Counted from the stretch's first letter, positions 1 to 9,074 are shown. The stretch is DNA of 64,000 nucleotides from Clostridium sp. (GCA_023664775.1 JAMPEW010000002.1:115540-179539); one strand, 5' to 3'. Program-made: numbers and translations. Notes: a model not told the origin generated them from the sequence alone.

Positions 1-198
1 TCTGCTTTGGTCCGCCTCATTGGATTTGTTTTTTATTTTATGGTATCTTCATGTAGATTTCAAGCAGATTTTCAGATTGCCTTTTCATATCTCGGCAAAT
101 GGAAATCTGTTAGCATATTTGCAAACAGACATATGCGAAAATATGCTTTTATTATAAAAATAATCAATAAAATTTTTAACAATACAAGAAGCTTAAAA

Positions 199-234
199 GC
201 AGATGCCATCACCTTCTGATATGACAGCATCTGC
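199..234 (-). terminator. Rho-independent terminator of the LRR gene
   Basis: Arms GCAGATGC (199-206) and GCATCTGC (227-234) form a hairpin with further partial pairing toward a short loop. Read on the minus strand it is followed by TTTT, about 30 bases past the LRR stop codon. The rest of 1-198 is AT-rich and I see no gene in it. Confidence 0.65.
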
Positions 235-263
235 CAGTTAATTATCCTTTTCAATTCATTTTT

Positions 264-1988
264 CTATAATTTTTTTCTTCTGCGAATATATAATGTCACG
301 CCTCCCGCAAATGAAACAAGCAACAGGGAAATTACCAAATATAATGGTGTCGTATCTCCCGTCTTTGGTGCAGGCTCTTTCCCATTGTCAGCCTGTATTA
401 CCGCAGGCGCTGTCGCAGTTGGTTTCTCGGTTGTCGGTCCTTCCACCGCCTGATCCTCCGTTGTCGGTTTCTCAGTCGCCTGTCCCTCCGTCGTCTTATC
501 CTCCGTTGTTTTATCCTCCGTCGTCTTATCCTCCGTTGTCTGTTCCTCGGTCGTCTTATCCTCCGTTGCCTGATCCTCCGTTGTCGTTTCTTTGGTTGTC
601 GTTTCCTCGGTTGTCGTTTCTTCGGTTGTCGTTTCCTCTGTTGCCGGAGTCAAATCCTTCACCTCAGAAATCACCAGCAAGACCTCCATCCTTTTTTTGT
701 GTGCTATTTGATCCGGTCCCTTTGTATCATAATAATACGATATCCTATTGTCAACCAGCTTGGCATCCGACAGCTTAATCCGATTGGATATACGGTGATA
801 TGTAGCGCCACGGTGATTTATCGTCAATCTCGCCGGGTCAAAATAAAGCCCCGACATATCAATCCAATACTCGTCTCCATTTTTATACATTGGAATCTGT
901 ATATACTGCGTATGATTCGGTTTTATAAAATCATCCAGCTTGGTATTATTACTTAAATCCAGACTAGCCAGAGAATTAGCCCCACAATCCAAGCTAAACA
1001 TCTCGGTATTATTACTCAAATCCAAGCGGGTCAGAGCGTTAAATGAACAATCTAAATCTGACAGCTTTGTGTTTTTGCTTACATCCAAGCTTGTCAGGTT
1101 ATTATATTGGCAATGCAGTCTGCGCATTTCCAAATTTTTACTCACATCCAAGCTGCTTAAATTATTATTAGAACAAACAAAGTGTTCCAAAAGCGGATTT
1201 TTACTCACATCGAGACTGCTTATTTTATTAAAGCCGCAATTCAGCGCTGTCAATTTCAGATTTTTACTTATGTCCAGATTACTTATATTATTGTTATTGC
1301 AATACAGCAGATCTAAAGCTGCATTTTTACTTACGTCCACGCTGCTTAAATTATTATTCCCACAATCGAAATTTGTCAGTTTGGTATTATTATTTACATT
1401 TATGCTGCTTAAATTATTACCACTACAACCCAACTGTCTCAGTTTCGTGTTTTTGCTCACATCCAAGCTGCTCAAATTATTTTCTGAACAATTCAGCCAC
1501 TCCAGTGCCGTATTACTGCTCACATCCAAGCTGCTCAAATTATTTTCAAAACAATCCAGCCTCTCCAGTGCCGTATTACTGCTCACGTCCAAGCTGCTCA
1601 GATTATTTTTTGAACAATACAGCTCCACGAGTGCCGTATTACTGCTCACATCCAAGCTGCTCAGGTTATTTCCCTCACAGTGTATTTTTTGCAAATTTGG
1701 GAAGTATTCTATTCCTGCTAAGCTTGTAAAGTTCTTGTTCTTTACATTAATCTCTGTACAGGCTGCTCTTTCATCCTCCGTCAACACTCCATCAAAGTTT
1801 TTATCGAAGTTTTCTCCTACCCACGACCGAAATTCCTCGTCAGGAAAGGCTATCACAAGATACACGTCTGACATTGCTGCCTTTACTTCATTCATTCCCA
1901 TACCCGGTACAAGTAAGGTAATCCCCATAGCTACAAGCAGTAAAATACCCATCATGCTGCGCTTTGTTTTTTGTTTTCTCATTCCCAT
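264..1988 (-). CDS. Cell-surface leucine-rich-repeat protein with PKTGD anchor
   Basis: 574 residues. An N-terminal signal peptide (basic start, hydrophobic stretch at about residues 14-37) precedes an EF-hand-like loop (DKNFDGVLTEDE, about 60-72). About twelve 21-residue repeats of the LSSLDVSxNTxLxxLxCxxNN type follow (about 88-350), then a roughly 90-residue uncharacterised segment, a Thr/Glu-rich stalk (TTEETTTEETTTK and variants), and a C-terminal anchor: PKTGD, a hydrophobic helix and RRRKKL. This is the layout of sortase substrates, although the motif is APKTG rather than LPxTG and no sortase lies in the window. The function is probably adhesion or wall interaction (inference). The start is ATG at 1988, or the in-frame ATG two codons later; both lie behind AGGAGAAAGGA. 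A 21-bp direct repeat upstream suggests LytTR-type control shared with the FHA/kinase cluster. Confidence 0.85.
   Translation of the reverse strand: MGMRKQKTKRSMMGILLLVAMGITLLVPGMGMNEVKAAMSDVYLVIAFPDEEFRSWVGENFDKNFDGVLTEDERAACTEINVKNKNFTSLAGIEYFPNLQKIHCEGNNLSSLDVSSNTALVELYCSKNNLSSLDVSSNTALERLDCFENNLSSLDVSSNTALEWLNCSENNLSSLDVSKNTKLRQLGCSGNNLSSINVNNNTKLTNFDCGNNNLSSVDVSKNAALDLLYCNNNNISNLDISKNLKLTALNCGFNKISSLDVSKNPLLEHFVCSNNNLSSLDVSKNLEMRRLHCQYNNLTSLDVSKNTKLSDLDCSFNALTRLDLSNNTEMFSLDCGANSLASLDLSNNTKLDDFIKPNHTQYIQIPMYKNGDEYWIDMSGLYFDPARLTINHRGATYHRISNRIKLSDAKLVDNRISYYYDTKGPDQIAHKKRMEVLLVISEVKDLTPATEETTTEETTTEETTTKETTTEDQATEDKTTEEQTTEDKTTEDKTTEDKTTEGQATEKPTTEDQAVEGPTTEKPTATAPAVIQADNGKEPAPKTGDTTPLYLVISLLLVSFAGGVTLYIRRRKKL
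955..1690 (-). repeat. Tandem 63-bp coding repeats of the LRR domain
   Basis: DNA repeats of 63 bp encode the 21-residue LRR units. The copies near 1450-1690 are nearly identical, each containing TCCAAGCTGCTCA. The high identity among the N-terminal copies suggests recent duplication, and copy number may vary between strains. Confidence 0.8.
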
Positions 1989-2084
1989 TTTCCTTTCTCC
2001 TTCTCCTCATTTCCTGATTTTCAGGACATACAGAGTTTTTATGGTTATTCTATCAGCAGCATCATAAAGCACAATATACCAGAG

Positions 2085-2134
2085 GTTGCAATTCAGTGAC
2101 TTCAAGTTGCAATTCAGCGACTTCAGGTTGCAAT
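2085..2134 (-). promoter_or_regulatory. 21-bp direct repeats, candidate LytTR-type operator (LRR gene)
   Basis: TTGCA occurs at 2086, 2107 and 2128, exactly 21 bp apart, within the units GTTGCAATTCAGTGACTTCAA and GTTGCAATTCAGCGACTTCAG plus a partial third copy. The array lies about 100 bp upstream of the LRR start. A possible -35 (TTGTGC, near 2069-2074) and -10 (TAGAAT, 2047-2052) sit just downstream on the minus strand. The same spacing and partly the same spacer occur at three other promoters in this window (33393, 41971 and 43864). Confidence 0.6.
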
Positions 2135-2257
2135 CGCAAAAAAACAAACGGTGTAAGCTTGAAATATATTAGAGAAATTATCATATGAAAGAAACAATTA
2201 TGGTATACTATGCGTAAACGCATATTATACTTTGCGAAAAACCATCGCAAATAGCGC

Positions 2258-2290
2258 ATCGTCAATCTTTGATTGACGATATGGTATAAT
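2258..2290 (+). promoter_or_regulatory. Promoter with overlapping palindromic operator for the asparaginase-family gene
   Basis: A perfect 10-bp inverted repeat with a 3-base centre (ATCGTCAATC / GATTGACGAT, 2258-2280) covers the expected -35 region. TGGTATAAT (2282-2290) is an extended -10 element. No good -35 is visible, which fits an extended -10 promoter under an operator. The binding protein is unknown. Confidence 0.55.
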
Positions 2291-2304
2291 ATTCACGACA
2301 GCAA

Positions 2305-2427
2305 AGAGCAGTGCCGGTCTGTAAGATGAAAAACGGTTGCTTGCAGACCGTTTTTTCATCTTACAGACTGATAGGGCGAATGCCCGTGAGCGAGATGAAG
2401 CGCAGCGAAATCGAGCTGCACTGCTCT
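2305..2427 (+). repeat. Hairpin element with terminal inverted repeats, in the asparaginase leader
   Basis: The ends are 10-bp inverted repeats, AGAGCAGTGC (2305-2314) and GCACTGCTCT (2418-2427). Inside, 2315-2337 pairs almost perfectly with 2347-2370 (one bulge, one G-U). The same left arm can instead use CGGTCTG (2315-2321) with CAGACCG (2344-2350), which is followed by six T: a terminator-like alternative. The element lies between the promoter and the ribosome-binding site of the next gene, so it could be an attenuator, a small mobile palindromic repeat, or both. One reading frame through its right half gives TDRANARERDEAQRNRAAL, a translation I do not consider a real protein. Confidence 0.55.
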
Positions 2428-2448
2428 ACAATAGAATAGGAGGCTCAC

Positions 2449-3501
2449 ATGAACATTTGCGTAATATTTACAGGTGGAACCATCAGCTCGTCAGAAAAAA
2501 ACGGCTACCTCGGACCTGACGAGGCAAACAATTACAGATTAATAAATGAATATAGAAAACACAATCCCGAAAAATGCGCCGATATAAGCTTTCGCACAGC
2601 CGAACCCTACTATATATTAAGTGAAAATCTGATGGGAACACATATAAATCTGCTTGCAGACTGCATAGACAAAGCAGCATCCTCTGACAACTGCGACGGC
2701 ATTATTGTAACGCATGGTACGGACACCCTGCAATACACGGCTGCTGGATTGTCATATATTTATTCTGCGGCTGACATTCCGATTGTTCTAGTATCGAGCA
2801 ATTATATCCTTGATGACAGCAGGGCGAACGGTTATGCTAATTTTTCAGCAGCTATAGATTTTATTATGACCTGCCACAAAGCAGTAAAAGCTGCCACTGC
2901 CTCCACAGAAAATAATTTCCCAAATAATACTGTGGCAAAGCACAGTGGCGTTTACGTTGCGTACAAAAATGAAAATGCGTCTGCCGTTATACACTATGGC
3001 GCAAGACTTCTTGCCCATATGTCATACAGCGATAGCATATACAGCGTAGATAATTTCACGGCATCGGGCATCGGAATGAAAGAACCATATAAAATAATGA
3101 AAACTGCTACGGAATTTATTTTCGGTGACAAGCCACGGTTTTCAGAGCAATCGCCTATCGCATTTATACGCCCATACCCTGGCGAAAGATATACCTTAGT
3201 ACCTGAATATGTACGTGCAATATTGTTAGACACCTACCACTCAGGAACACTCTGTACAGACAGCAGTGCATTAAGGGATATGCTTTTTGATGCAAACAAA
3301 AGAACCATTCCCGTATTTCTGACAGGTGCAGAAAACAGAACAGCCTATGAAAGCACCAAAATCTATGACGAGCTGAAGATAACTGTTTTACCAAAGGCAT
3401 CCCCAATCGCCATGTACATGAAGCTTTGGCTGCTCGCTTCCACAGGCTGCGATACGATTTCAAAATATATGAATACTCCAGTAAGCTTTGATATTGTTTA
3501 A
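2449..3501 (+). CDS. Asparaginase/glutaminase-family amidohydrolase
   Basis: 350 residues. It has both asparaginase signatures: FTGGTISS near the N-terminus (nucleophile Thr region) and VTHGTDTLQYTAAGLSY at about residues 87-104 (second Thr and Asp). The family hydrolyses L-asparagine to aspartate and ammonia; some members act on glutamine or in Glu-tRNA amidotransferase complexes. There is no signal peptide, so it is probably cytosolic. The C-terminal half is less recognisable than the N-terminal half, so the substrate is uncertain. The start follows AGGAGG by five bases. The gene stands alone, converging with the dlt-like operon, and its 5' leader carries an unusual hairpin element and a palindromic operator. 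Confidence 0.8.
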   Translation: MNICVIFTGGTISSSEKNGYLGPDEANNYRLINEYRKHNPEKCADISFRTAEPYYILSENLMGTHINLLADCIDKAASSDNCDGIIVTHGTDTLQYTAAGLSYIYSAADIPIVLVSSNYILDDSRANGYANFSAAIDFIMTCHKAVKAATASTENNFPNNTVAKHSGVYVAYKNENASAVIHYGARLLAHMSYSDSIYSVDNFTASGIGMKEPYKIMKTATEFIFGDKPRFSEQSPIAFIRPYPGERYTLVPEYVRAILLDTYHSGTLCTDSSALRDMLFDANKRTIPVFLTGAENRTAYESTKIYDELKITVLPKASPIAMYMKLWLLASTGCDTISKYMNTPVSFDIV

Positions 3502-4457
3502 TCCTTGAAGGAAAACTCCCCTGACGCAGAAATACAATCCTCCCACGTCTTGTAGTCAGGGTTTTTTCTTCTATCCGACAATGTATATTTATCAGCAAGA
3601 TATCCTCCCATAAAGCGGGACACCTTCTTTGCTCCCACAAAATTCAAATGGTCGCCGCCATCCTTTGTGTCCGTAAGCCAGTCTATATCAATGTTATGTT
3701 CCAAATTCAAATCCACATAAGCCACGTCATACATTTCTGTCCACTCCATTACGCCATTATGCCTCTCGTAGCTCCAGTTTTTCGGCGACGGCACACTTAC
3801 AAGCATAAGCCTAGCATTATTTTCCTGACATAGTTTAAGGATTTTATCCAAATATCCGTATGTATCATTTGGAAATTTCTCCACAGCATCGGTTTTATCC
3901 ATATAAGCACCACCAGTATACGGAACTACACTTTTCCTTAAAACAAAGCCCTTGAACTCACGTCCCGACATACCTTTTCCCTTTTCCAAAAGTCTGCCTC
4001 CAAAATTTTTCCAATCGGAATGATACGCAAACACAGGCATATAATTTGTAAGCAACCGCATTACGCTATCCCCTTCTTCACATTTTGCTGTAGGCGTTCT
4101 ATACAGGCAGTTTGTCTCAAGAACAACCACCTTCGGATTCTGCGTTTTAAAGGCATTTTCCAGTATAGCATATGTATCGCAAAGCCTTTGTGCAGATGTA
4201 GCACATACATAAGATGTAAAGCCGTATTCCTGATACATCTGTAACGGACAGAAGGTGGAATAACATTCGCTGTCCCCACAAAAAATTACCTCAATGCTGT
4301 TATCTTCCTCGGCGTCAATCTCACTATCCTTACATTTTACCGAATTCATATCATATATATTTCTATCCCTGTTAAATGCAAGCGACAAAAACCCAAGCAT
4401 TACAAAAAGACCAAGCCAAAAGCCTATTACCTTTCCTACGTTTTTACTTATCTTCAT
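3498..4457 (-). CDS. DltD-like SGNH-fold membrane-anchored protein
   Basis: 319 residues from the ATG at 4457; an upstream GTG at 4466 is possible but less well placed. One N-terminal transmembrane helix (about residues 7-27) is followed by an extracytoplasmic domain. GDSE in FCGDSECYSTF and DHLNFVGAKKVS near the C-terminus look like the Ser and Asp-His elements of SGNH hydrolases. It is the last gene of the dlt-like operon, 27 bases after the MBOAT gene. DltD-type proteins work with an MBOAT partner to pass an acyl or aminoacyl group to an envelope polymer; that role is inferred from context and fold motifs. It is shorter than typical DltD (about 400 residues). Its 3' end overlaps that of the convergent asparaginase-family gene by four bases. 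Confidence 0.7.
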   Translation of the reverse strand: MKISKNVGKVIGFWLGLFVMLGFLSLAFNRDRNIYDMNSVKCKDSEIDAEEDNSIEVIFCGDSECYSTFCPLQMYQEYGFTSYVCATSAQRLCDTYAILENAFKTQNPKVVVLETNCLYRTPTAKCEEGDSVMRLLTNYMPVFAYHSDWKNFGGRLLEKGKGMSGREFKGFVLRKSVVPYTGGAYMDKTDAVEKFPNDTYGYLDKILKLCQENNARLMLVSVPSPKNWSYERHNGVMEWTEMYDVAYVDLNLEHNIDIDWLTDTKDGGDHLNFVGAKKVSRFMGGYLADKYTLSDRRKNPDYKTWEDCISASGEFSFKD

Positions 4458-4493
4458 GCCAATCACTTCTTTCGTATTTTAAACCTTCGTTAA

Positions 4494-5984
4494 TTAGTAT
4501 GCTGCATAAATCATATCTACCACAGTATAGCCTGCACCATATGCACCAAATATCACAATACATAAAATTGCTGCATACCAAAATCCCCATCTTAGGACAA
4601 GCTTCTGCGAGGCAATTTTTTGTCTTATGGATATTCCCTTTTCATGTAACACATCCACAAGCATGACAATGACAAAACATACGGCTGCCAAAATCATGTC
4701 ATATCCGTCCACTCCGAAATTTGTCTCCCAAAGTGCTGATAGATTAAAGCTTGTCAGCATTCGCCCAAGCATGCCAAAGCCTTGGGATACTGTTGGTGCA
4801 CGGAAAAACATTTCTCCGATATTTACAATGAAAAAAAGCTTGATACTCCTGAGAAGCCTTACCAGCATCCCGTCAGGGGAAAGCCTCACATGCTCCATAA
4901 GCTTTGCGGTTGGGTTCTCCAGTACATTTTCCAAAAATATAATCACAAAATAATACATGCCGTAAAACAAATATGTCCACCCTGCTCCATGCCATATTCC
5001 ATTAGACAGCCAAACAAAGAACAAGGCGATTGTCGGAGCAACAAATTTACTTACACGTATTCCCCATATTCCCTTGACATGTTTCGCAAGCTTTTTTACA
5101 GGCTTTGCAAGAGATACCGGATAAAAAACATAATCCTTAAGCCATGCCCCTAACGTAATATGCCATCTCCGCCAAAAGTCAGAAGCATTCCTTGCAAAAA
5201 AGGGCTGCCTGAAATTTTCAGGTAGTTTAATGCCGAATATCTGTCCACTTCCAATAACAATATCCATGCAGCCCGAAAATTCCATATATAACTGTATTGT
5301 AAAGCATATTACTCCCACAGCAATCGCTGAGCCTGCATAGCTCTCATATGAATGAAATACCTTGCCAACCACTGGGGCAATCCTATCCGCAATAAGCATT
5401 TTTTTGAAAAGTCCCCAAATAATTCTCTGATACCCAAAGACAAGATTTTCAAACTCTATTTGCTTTCCTGCATAAAGTGCTTCGGCAGCTTCGCCGAACC
5501 TGCTTATCGGTCCCTCAATAATCTGAGGGAAAAAGCTTAAATAAAGCGCCGTCTTTGCAAATTTTTTTTCTGCATGAATTGTGCCCCTGTACACATCCAT
5601 CATGTATGAAATGGTTTGCAGCGTATAATAAGATATTCCGATTGGGGCAATCAGGCTTATTCCAAACACCTTCAGATATTTGTACACAATCAACATGCCA
5701 AGGGTCATACAAACGCCACATGCAAGAACCATACGTTTTCTTGTGGTAAGCTTTTTACCCTTAAGCTTTCCGCGCTCCATAACAAAGCCCAAAGCACGTC
5801 CTGTTGTATATGTAATCACAGTTGCCGCCAAAAGACATAGAATAAGTGTTTTGCTTATCATCCAAAAAAACACATAATCAGCTGCAAGCAGCACGAACCA
5901 TCTATATCTTTCAGGTGCAAGCTGATACAAAAGCATCACGACGGGCAGAAATATTAAGCTGTAGGTGAGAAGATGATAGGCCAC
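4494..5984 (-). CDS. MBOAT-family O-acyltransferase (DltB/AlgI-like)
   Basis: 496 residues with about eleven predicted membrane helices. The MBOAT core is visible: FWRRWHITLGAWLKDYVFYP at about residues 268-287 and the conserved His in NGIWHGAGWTYLFYG at about 330. It probably moves an activated acyl or aminoacyl group across the membrane from the carrier protein encoded just upstream. The start is GTG at 5984, overlapping the ribosome-binding region of the carrier gene's end (AAGGAGGAGGG), with one base between the two ORFs. Known DltB uses D-alanyl-DltC; the cargo here is unknown because the operon also contains a decarboxylase. Confidence 0.88.
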   Translation of the reverse strand: MAYHLLTYSLIFLPVVMLLYQLAPERYRWFVLLAADYVFFWMISKTLILCLLAATVITYTTGRALGFVMERGKLKGKKLTTRKRMVLACGVCMTLGMLIVYKYLKVFGISLIAPIGISYYTLQTISYMMDVYRGTIHAEKKFAKTALYLSFFPQIIEGPISRFGEAAEALYAGKQIEFENLVFGYQRIIWGLFKKMLIADRIAPVVGKVFHSYESYAGSAIAVGVICFTIQLYMEFSGCMDIVIGSGQIFGIKLPENFRQPFFARNASDFWRRWHITLGAWLKDYVFYPVSLAKPVKKLAKHVKGIWGIRVSKFVAPTIALFFVWLSNGIWHGAGWTYLFYGMYYFVIIFLENVLENPTAKLMEHVRLSPDGMLVRLLRSIKLFFIVNIGEMFFRAPTVSQGFGMLGRMLTSFNLSALWETNFGVDGYDMILAAVCFVIVMLVDVLHEKGISIRQKIASQKLVLRWGFWYAAILCIVIFGAYGAGYTVVDMIYAAY

Positions 5985-5985
5985 C

Positions 5986-6216
5986 TTAACCCTCCTCCTT
6001 TAAACGGCAAATCATGTTCCAAAGTGCTGCTGCCGAATTGAAATTATCCGGAATAAGCTCCGCAGGGGACACCTCAATATCAAATGCTTCCTCAAGCTCA
6101 GAAACCAAGGAAAGTATCGCAAAAGAATCCAAAATGTGGTCGTCAATCAGTGTCGTACAGTTTTTTACATCCTCCCCCGGTGCAATTTCCTCCAAAATCT
6201 CAAGTAATTTTTCCAT
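5986..6216 (-). CDS. Acyl/aminoacyl carrier protein (DltC-like)
   Basis: 76 residues, acidic and helical. DHILDSFAILSLVSELE holds the Asp-Ser pair where 4'-phosphopantetheine attaches (Ser at about residue 31). The size and motif match DltC and related carrier proteins. It sits between the decarboxylase (15-base gap) and the MBOAT gene (one base), so it very likely carries the product of the adenylation enzyme to the membrane acyltransferase. The start ATG follows GGAGGATAAATAA. Confidence 0.85.
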   Translation of the reverse strand: MEKLLEILEEIAPGEDVKNCTTLIDDHILDSFAILSLVSELEEAFDIEVSPAELIPDNFNSAAALWNMICRLKEEG

Positions 6217-6231
6217 TTATTTATCCTCCGT

Positions 6232-7407
6232 TTAACTATTTAGTATATTTATCTCAGTTTTATTCCTTAACACTACTACGCATCCGTCCGTTCCCACAAG
6301 AATAACCTGTGGAAGCTCCCTGCTTAAAAACAGTGCCATTCCCTCGGTTACCGAATAGGCGCCGCACCTTTCAAAAACCAAAACGTCACCCACGGCGTAA
6401 TCCTCCTGCGCTGCTCCACGCACCAAAACATCATTTGCAGTACATAATGAACCACAAATTGTCCATTTTGTTATGGACGCATCCCCCTGTTTTCCTGACA
6501 GTTTCAGGAGCTTGCTATACGGCTTTTTCATTCCCATAAGCTGTCCGTAGTAGTTTATCTGATGAATACCACCGTCAACGATTATATAACCCATGCCGTC
6601 CGACTTTTTTATATCCATAATACGTGTCAGAAAGACGCCGCACTCTGCCGTCAAAAAACGTCCAAGCTCTATGGTAATGCACCTGAACCCACTAACCTTT
6701 TTCAAAAGCCTGCCTAGTTCCTCAATATCCTCCTGTCCCAAAGAGATTTCGCCTTCAAAATAGGAAATTCCAAGTCCCGGACCATATTCCAGCTCCATAT
6801 CGGCAACCCCGTATGTTTCCGTAAGATAATCGGCATATTCCGTAAGCATTGCCAGCTCTTTTTCCACCTTATCAATTTTCTTCTGCGTGCCTGCATAATA
6901 GTGAATACCCGCAAACTCCAGCACACCGTCCGCAATCAGCTCACAAAGCACGCCCTCAAGCGTCTCCTTATCCATTCCAAACTGGTTTTTTGCAGACAGC
7001 CTTAAAAATACCTTGAGCCTTATGCCCATATTCCCTGCACAGTCCTTTAAAAGCTTGTATTGCATGGGAGATTCTATTGTATAAAAGCCTTTTCCCTGAC
7101 TGTAGGATAACATTCTTTTCATAGATTCTTCCGTTTTGCTCACGCCTGATACAACAAGCCTTTCAGGGTCTATGTTCTCCCTTATGCATATCTCATACTC
7201 TCCCGGCGAGCAAACCTCCAGCCTGTCTGTCATATGTGAAAGACGTTCTGCAAGAAATGGATTTGCTTTCATGGCAAAACACAATCCTATATTATTCGGA
7301 AGACTCCACCTGATTTTTTCGGTCAGGTCAAAAAGTATATCCTCGAAAAACACATATGTGGGCGTCCCATATTGCAGGGCAAGCTCCATTATTTTTTCGT
7401 AATTCAC
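6232..7407 (-). CDS. PLP-dependent decarboxylase (ornithine/DAP/arginine decarboxylase family 2)
   Basis: 391 residues. The alanine-racemase-like barrel carries the PLP lysine in CFAMKANPFLAE (about residue 47). The C-terminal part has GSLCTANDVLVRGA and FERCGAYSVTEGMA, typical of the diaminopimelate/ornithine decarboxylase fold. The usual EPGR phosphate-binding motif reads ELGRFLTAECG. It is short compared with LysA (about 415-430). Its place between an adenylation enzyme and a carrier protein suggests that it makes or modifies the amine-bearing group that is activated, not that it serves lysine synthesis (inference). The start codon is GTG after GAGGAATAAGAT. Confidence 0.85.
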   Translation of the reverse strand: MNYEKIMELALQYGTPTYVFFEDILFDLTEKIRWSLPNNIGLCFAMKANPFLAERLSHMTDRLEVCSPGEYEICIRENIDPERLVVSGVSKTEESMKRMLSYSQGKGFYTIESPMQYKLLKDCAGNMGIRLKVFLRLSAKNQFGMDKETLEGVLCELIADGVLEFAGIHYYAGTQKKIDKVEKELAMLTEYADYLTETYGVADMELEYGPGLGISYFEGEISLGQEDIEELGRLLKKVSGFRCITIELGRFLTAECGVFLTRIMDIKKSDGMGYIIVDGGIHQINYYGQLMGMKKPYSKLLKLSGKQGDASITKWTICGSLCTANDVLVRGAAQEDYAVGDVLVFERCGAYSVTEGMALFLSRELPQVILVGTDGCVVVLRNKTEINILNS

Positions 7408-7440
7408 ATCTTATTCCTCGTTTCTTCTACATATTATTTC

Positions 7441-8973
7441 TTATTCATCAATTCTCTTTCTTGTATACGTTTCCTTAAGCAATTTTCTGTCTGTCTTGCC
7501 ATTTTTTGTAAGAGGCAGCTTGTCCATGTGTTTCAATACATTTGGCACCATGTATTCAGGTACATGTTTTTTCATTTCCGATATGATAAGCTTTTTGTCG
7601 TCTCCACCCACATAGCAGGCAACAAGCTTGCCCACCTTCTCGTCATAAAAACAGCAGGCATGCTCCACAATGCTTACGGCATTTAAGACACTTTCTATTT
7701 CCTCAAGCTCTATGCGGCGTCCCATATGCTTAATCTGAAAATCCTTTCTTCCTGCAAAGCAGAGAAGCCCCTCGTCGTTATAATATGCCAAATCCCCTGT
7801 CCTATATATTATTTCAGGAAAAGTCTCGTTGAGCGGGTTTTGCACAAAGGATTTCGCCGTCATTTCGGGATTATTATAATATCCAAGGGCAAGCGAGCTT
7901 CCTGCAACACAAATTTCTCCATGCGAAAATGTATTTTCTTTTGTTATCTCATGGTCTGCCTCGTCAAGAAGCATTACCCTTTCATTTGGAAATGCGGTTC
8001 CCATAGGAAGTATATCGCCCTCCGAAAAAGGTCTATCCAGCACATAATATGTACAGTTGCAGGTTATCTCCGTCGGTCCGTAAAGATTTACAAACAGTGC
8101 ATTGGGATAACAGGACTTCCACAGATTAAGCTGCTTTACAGGCATCACCTCGCCACTGAATAAAATTTTATTTATATGGGAGGGTATTTTATATTTCAAT
8201 CCGTGGAGACGGCTTAACAGACATAGTGCCGATACAGCCCAAATAAGCGTTGTCACGTTATTTTCCTCAAGCATATCCACAACACGGTTCGGAAACATAA
8301 AATATGCTTTTGGAATAATGACAAGGGTTGCACCCATTTTCAAGGTGCTGTAAATGTCCTTTACCGACACGTCAAAGTCGAAGGGTGCCTGATTGCCAAT
8401 CACGTCATCTCCTGTTATGTGAAACATATCCGTAAAGCAATCTATAAAATCAATGACCGACCTATGACATATCAGCACTCCCTTTGGAATACCTGTTGAG
8501 CCTGAGGTGAAATTACAGTAGACAGGATCCGTATCCACCATTTTATTTCTGACAGCCACAAGCGCCTCCTCATCCACAGATACATCCCTGTACAAATCAG
8601 ATACGATAAGTATTTCTCCCTCAAAGCCTGCCCCTCTCAGCTTCGCTTCCTTGTCAGGCTCGGTAATTACAATATCGTTTTTCAGTGTTTTAAAAATCAT
8701 CCCGATTCTATCAGCGGGAAAGGAAGGGTCCAGCAACGTGTAAAAGCACCCTGCATATAAAATTCCCATAAATGCTTTTAGAGCCGTAACGCCCTTATCC
8801 ATACATACTACAATGGGTTTTCGCATATCGGTTTTTCCTAAAAGCATCGTTCCTATACATCTTGCTTCTTCCGTAAGCTGTCTGTATGTACATGATATGC
8901 GCTCGTCCATTGCCGCCGTTTTATGCGGACAGCGTTTATCGCTTTCCTCTAAGTATTCCAAAACATTGTTCAT
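7441..8973 (-). CDS. Amino-acid adenylation enzyme (DltA-like)
   Basis: 510 residues from the ATG at 8973, which has GAAGGAAGGG before it; a GTG at 9021 would add 16 residues. The ANL-superfamily motifs are clear: FTSGSTGIPKGV (P-loop), NLYGPTEITCNCTY, YRTGDLAYYNDEG and the C-terminal catalytic lysine in LTKNGKTDRKLL. It activates a carboxylate as the AMP ester and loads the carrier protein encoded two genes on. It resembles DltA (D-alanine to DltC), but the decarboxylase neighbour means the substrate should not be assumed to be D-alanine. It is first in a tight five-gene operon reading down to 3498. Confidence 0.85.
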   Translation of the reverse strand: MNNVLEYLEESDKRCPHKTAAMDERISCTYRQLTEEARCIGTMLLGKTDMRKPIVVCMDKGVTALKAFMGILYAGCFYTLLDPSFPADRIGMIFKTLKNDIVITEPDKEAKLRGAGFEGEILIVSDLYRDVSVDEEALVAVRNKMVDTDPVYCNFTSGSTGIPKGVLICHRSVIDFIDCFTDMFHITGDDVIGNQAPFDFDVSVKDIYSTLKMGATLVIIPKAYFMFPNRVVDMLEENNVTTLIWAVSALCLLSRLHGLKYKIPSHINKILFSGEVMPVKQLNLWKSCYPNALFVNLYGPTEITCNCTYYVLDRPFSEGDILPMGTAFPNERVMLLDEADHEITKENTFSHGEICVAGSSLALGYYNNPEMTAKSFVQNPLNETFPEIIYRTGDLAYYNDEGLLCFAGRKDFQIKHMGRRIELEEIESVLNAVSIVEHACCFYDEKVGKLVACYVGGDDKKLIISEMKKHVPEYMVPNVLKHMDKLPLTKNGKTDRKLLKETYTRKRIDE

Positions 8974-9074
8974 CGGTACCCTTCCTTCTGCTGTGGTGTT
9001 CTTTTGTGCCATTCCTTCCACCTTACGCTGAATACATTATCAGATAAATTCTTAACATTAAACCTATAATTCCT

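Noticed and set aside
293-778. Open frame on the plus strand opposite the LRR protein's Thr/Glu stalk
   Set aside because: It is the antisense of low-complexity coding repeats, Pro/Ser/Leu-rich, with no ribosome-binding site.
2337-2519. Short open frame through the hairpin element reading TDRANARERDEAQRNRAAL
   Set aside because: It has no ribosome-binding site and runs into the asparaginase gene in another frame; it is better explained as a translated non-coding repeat.
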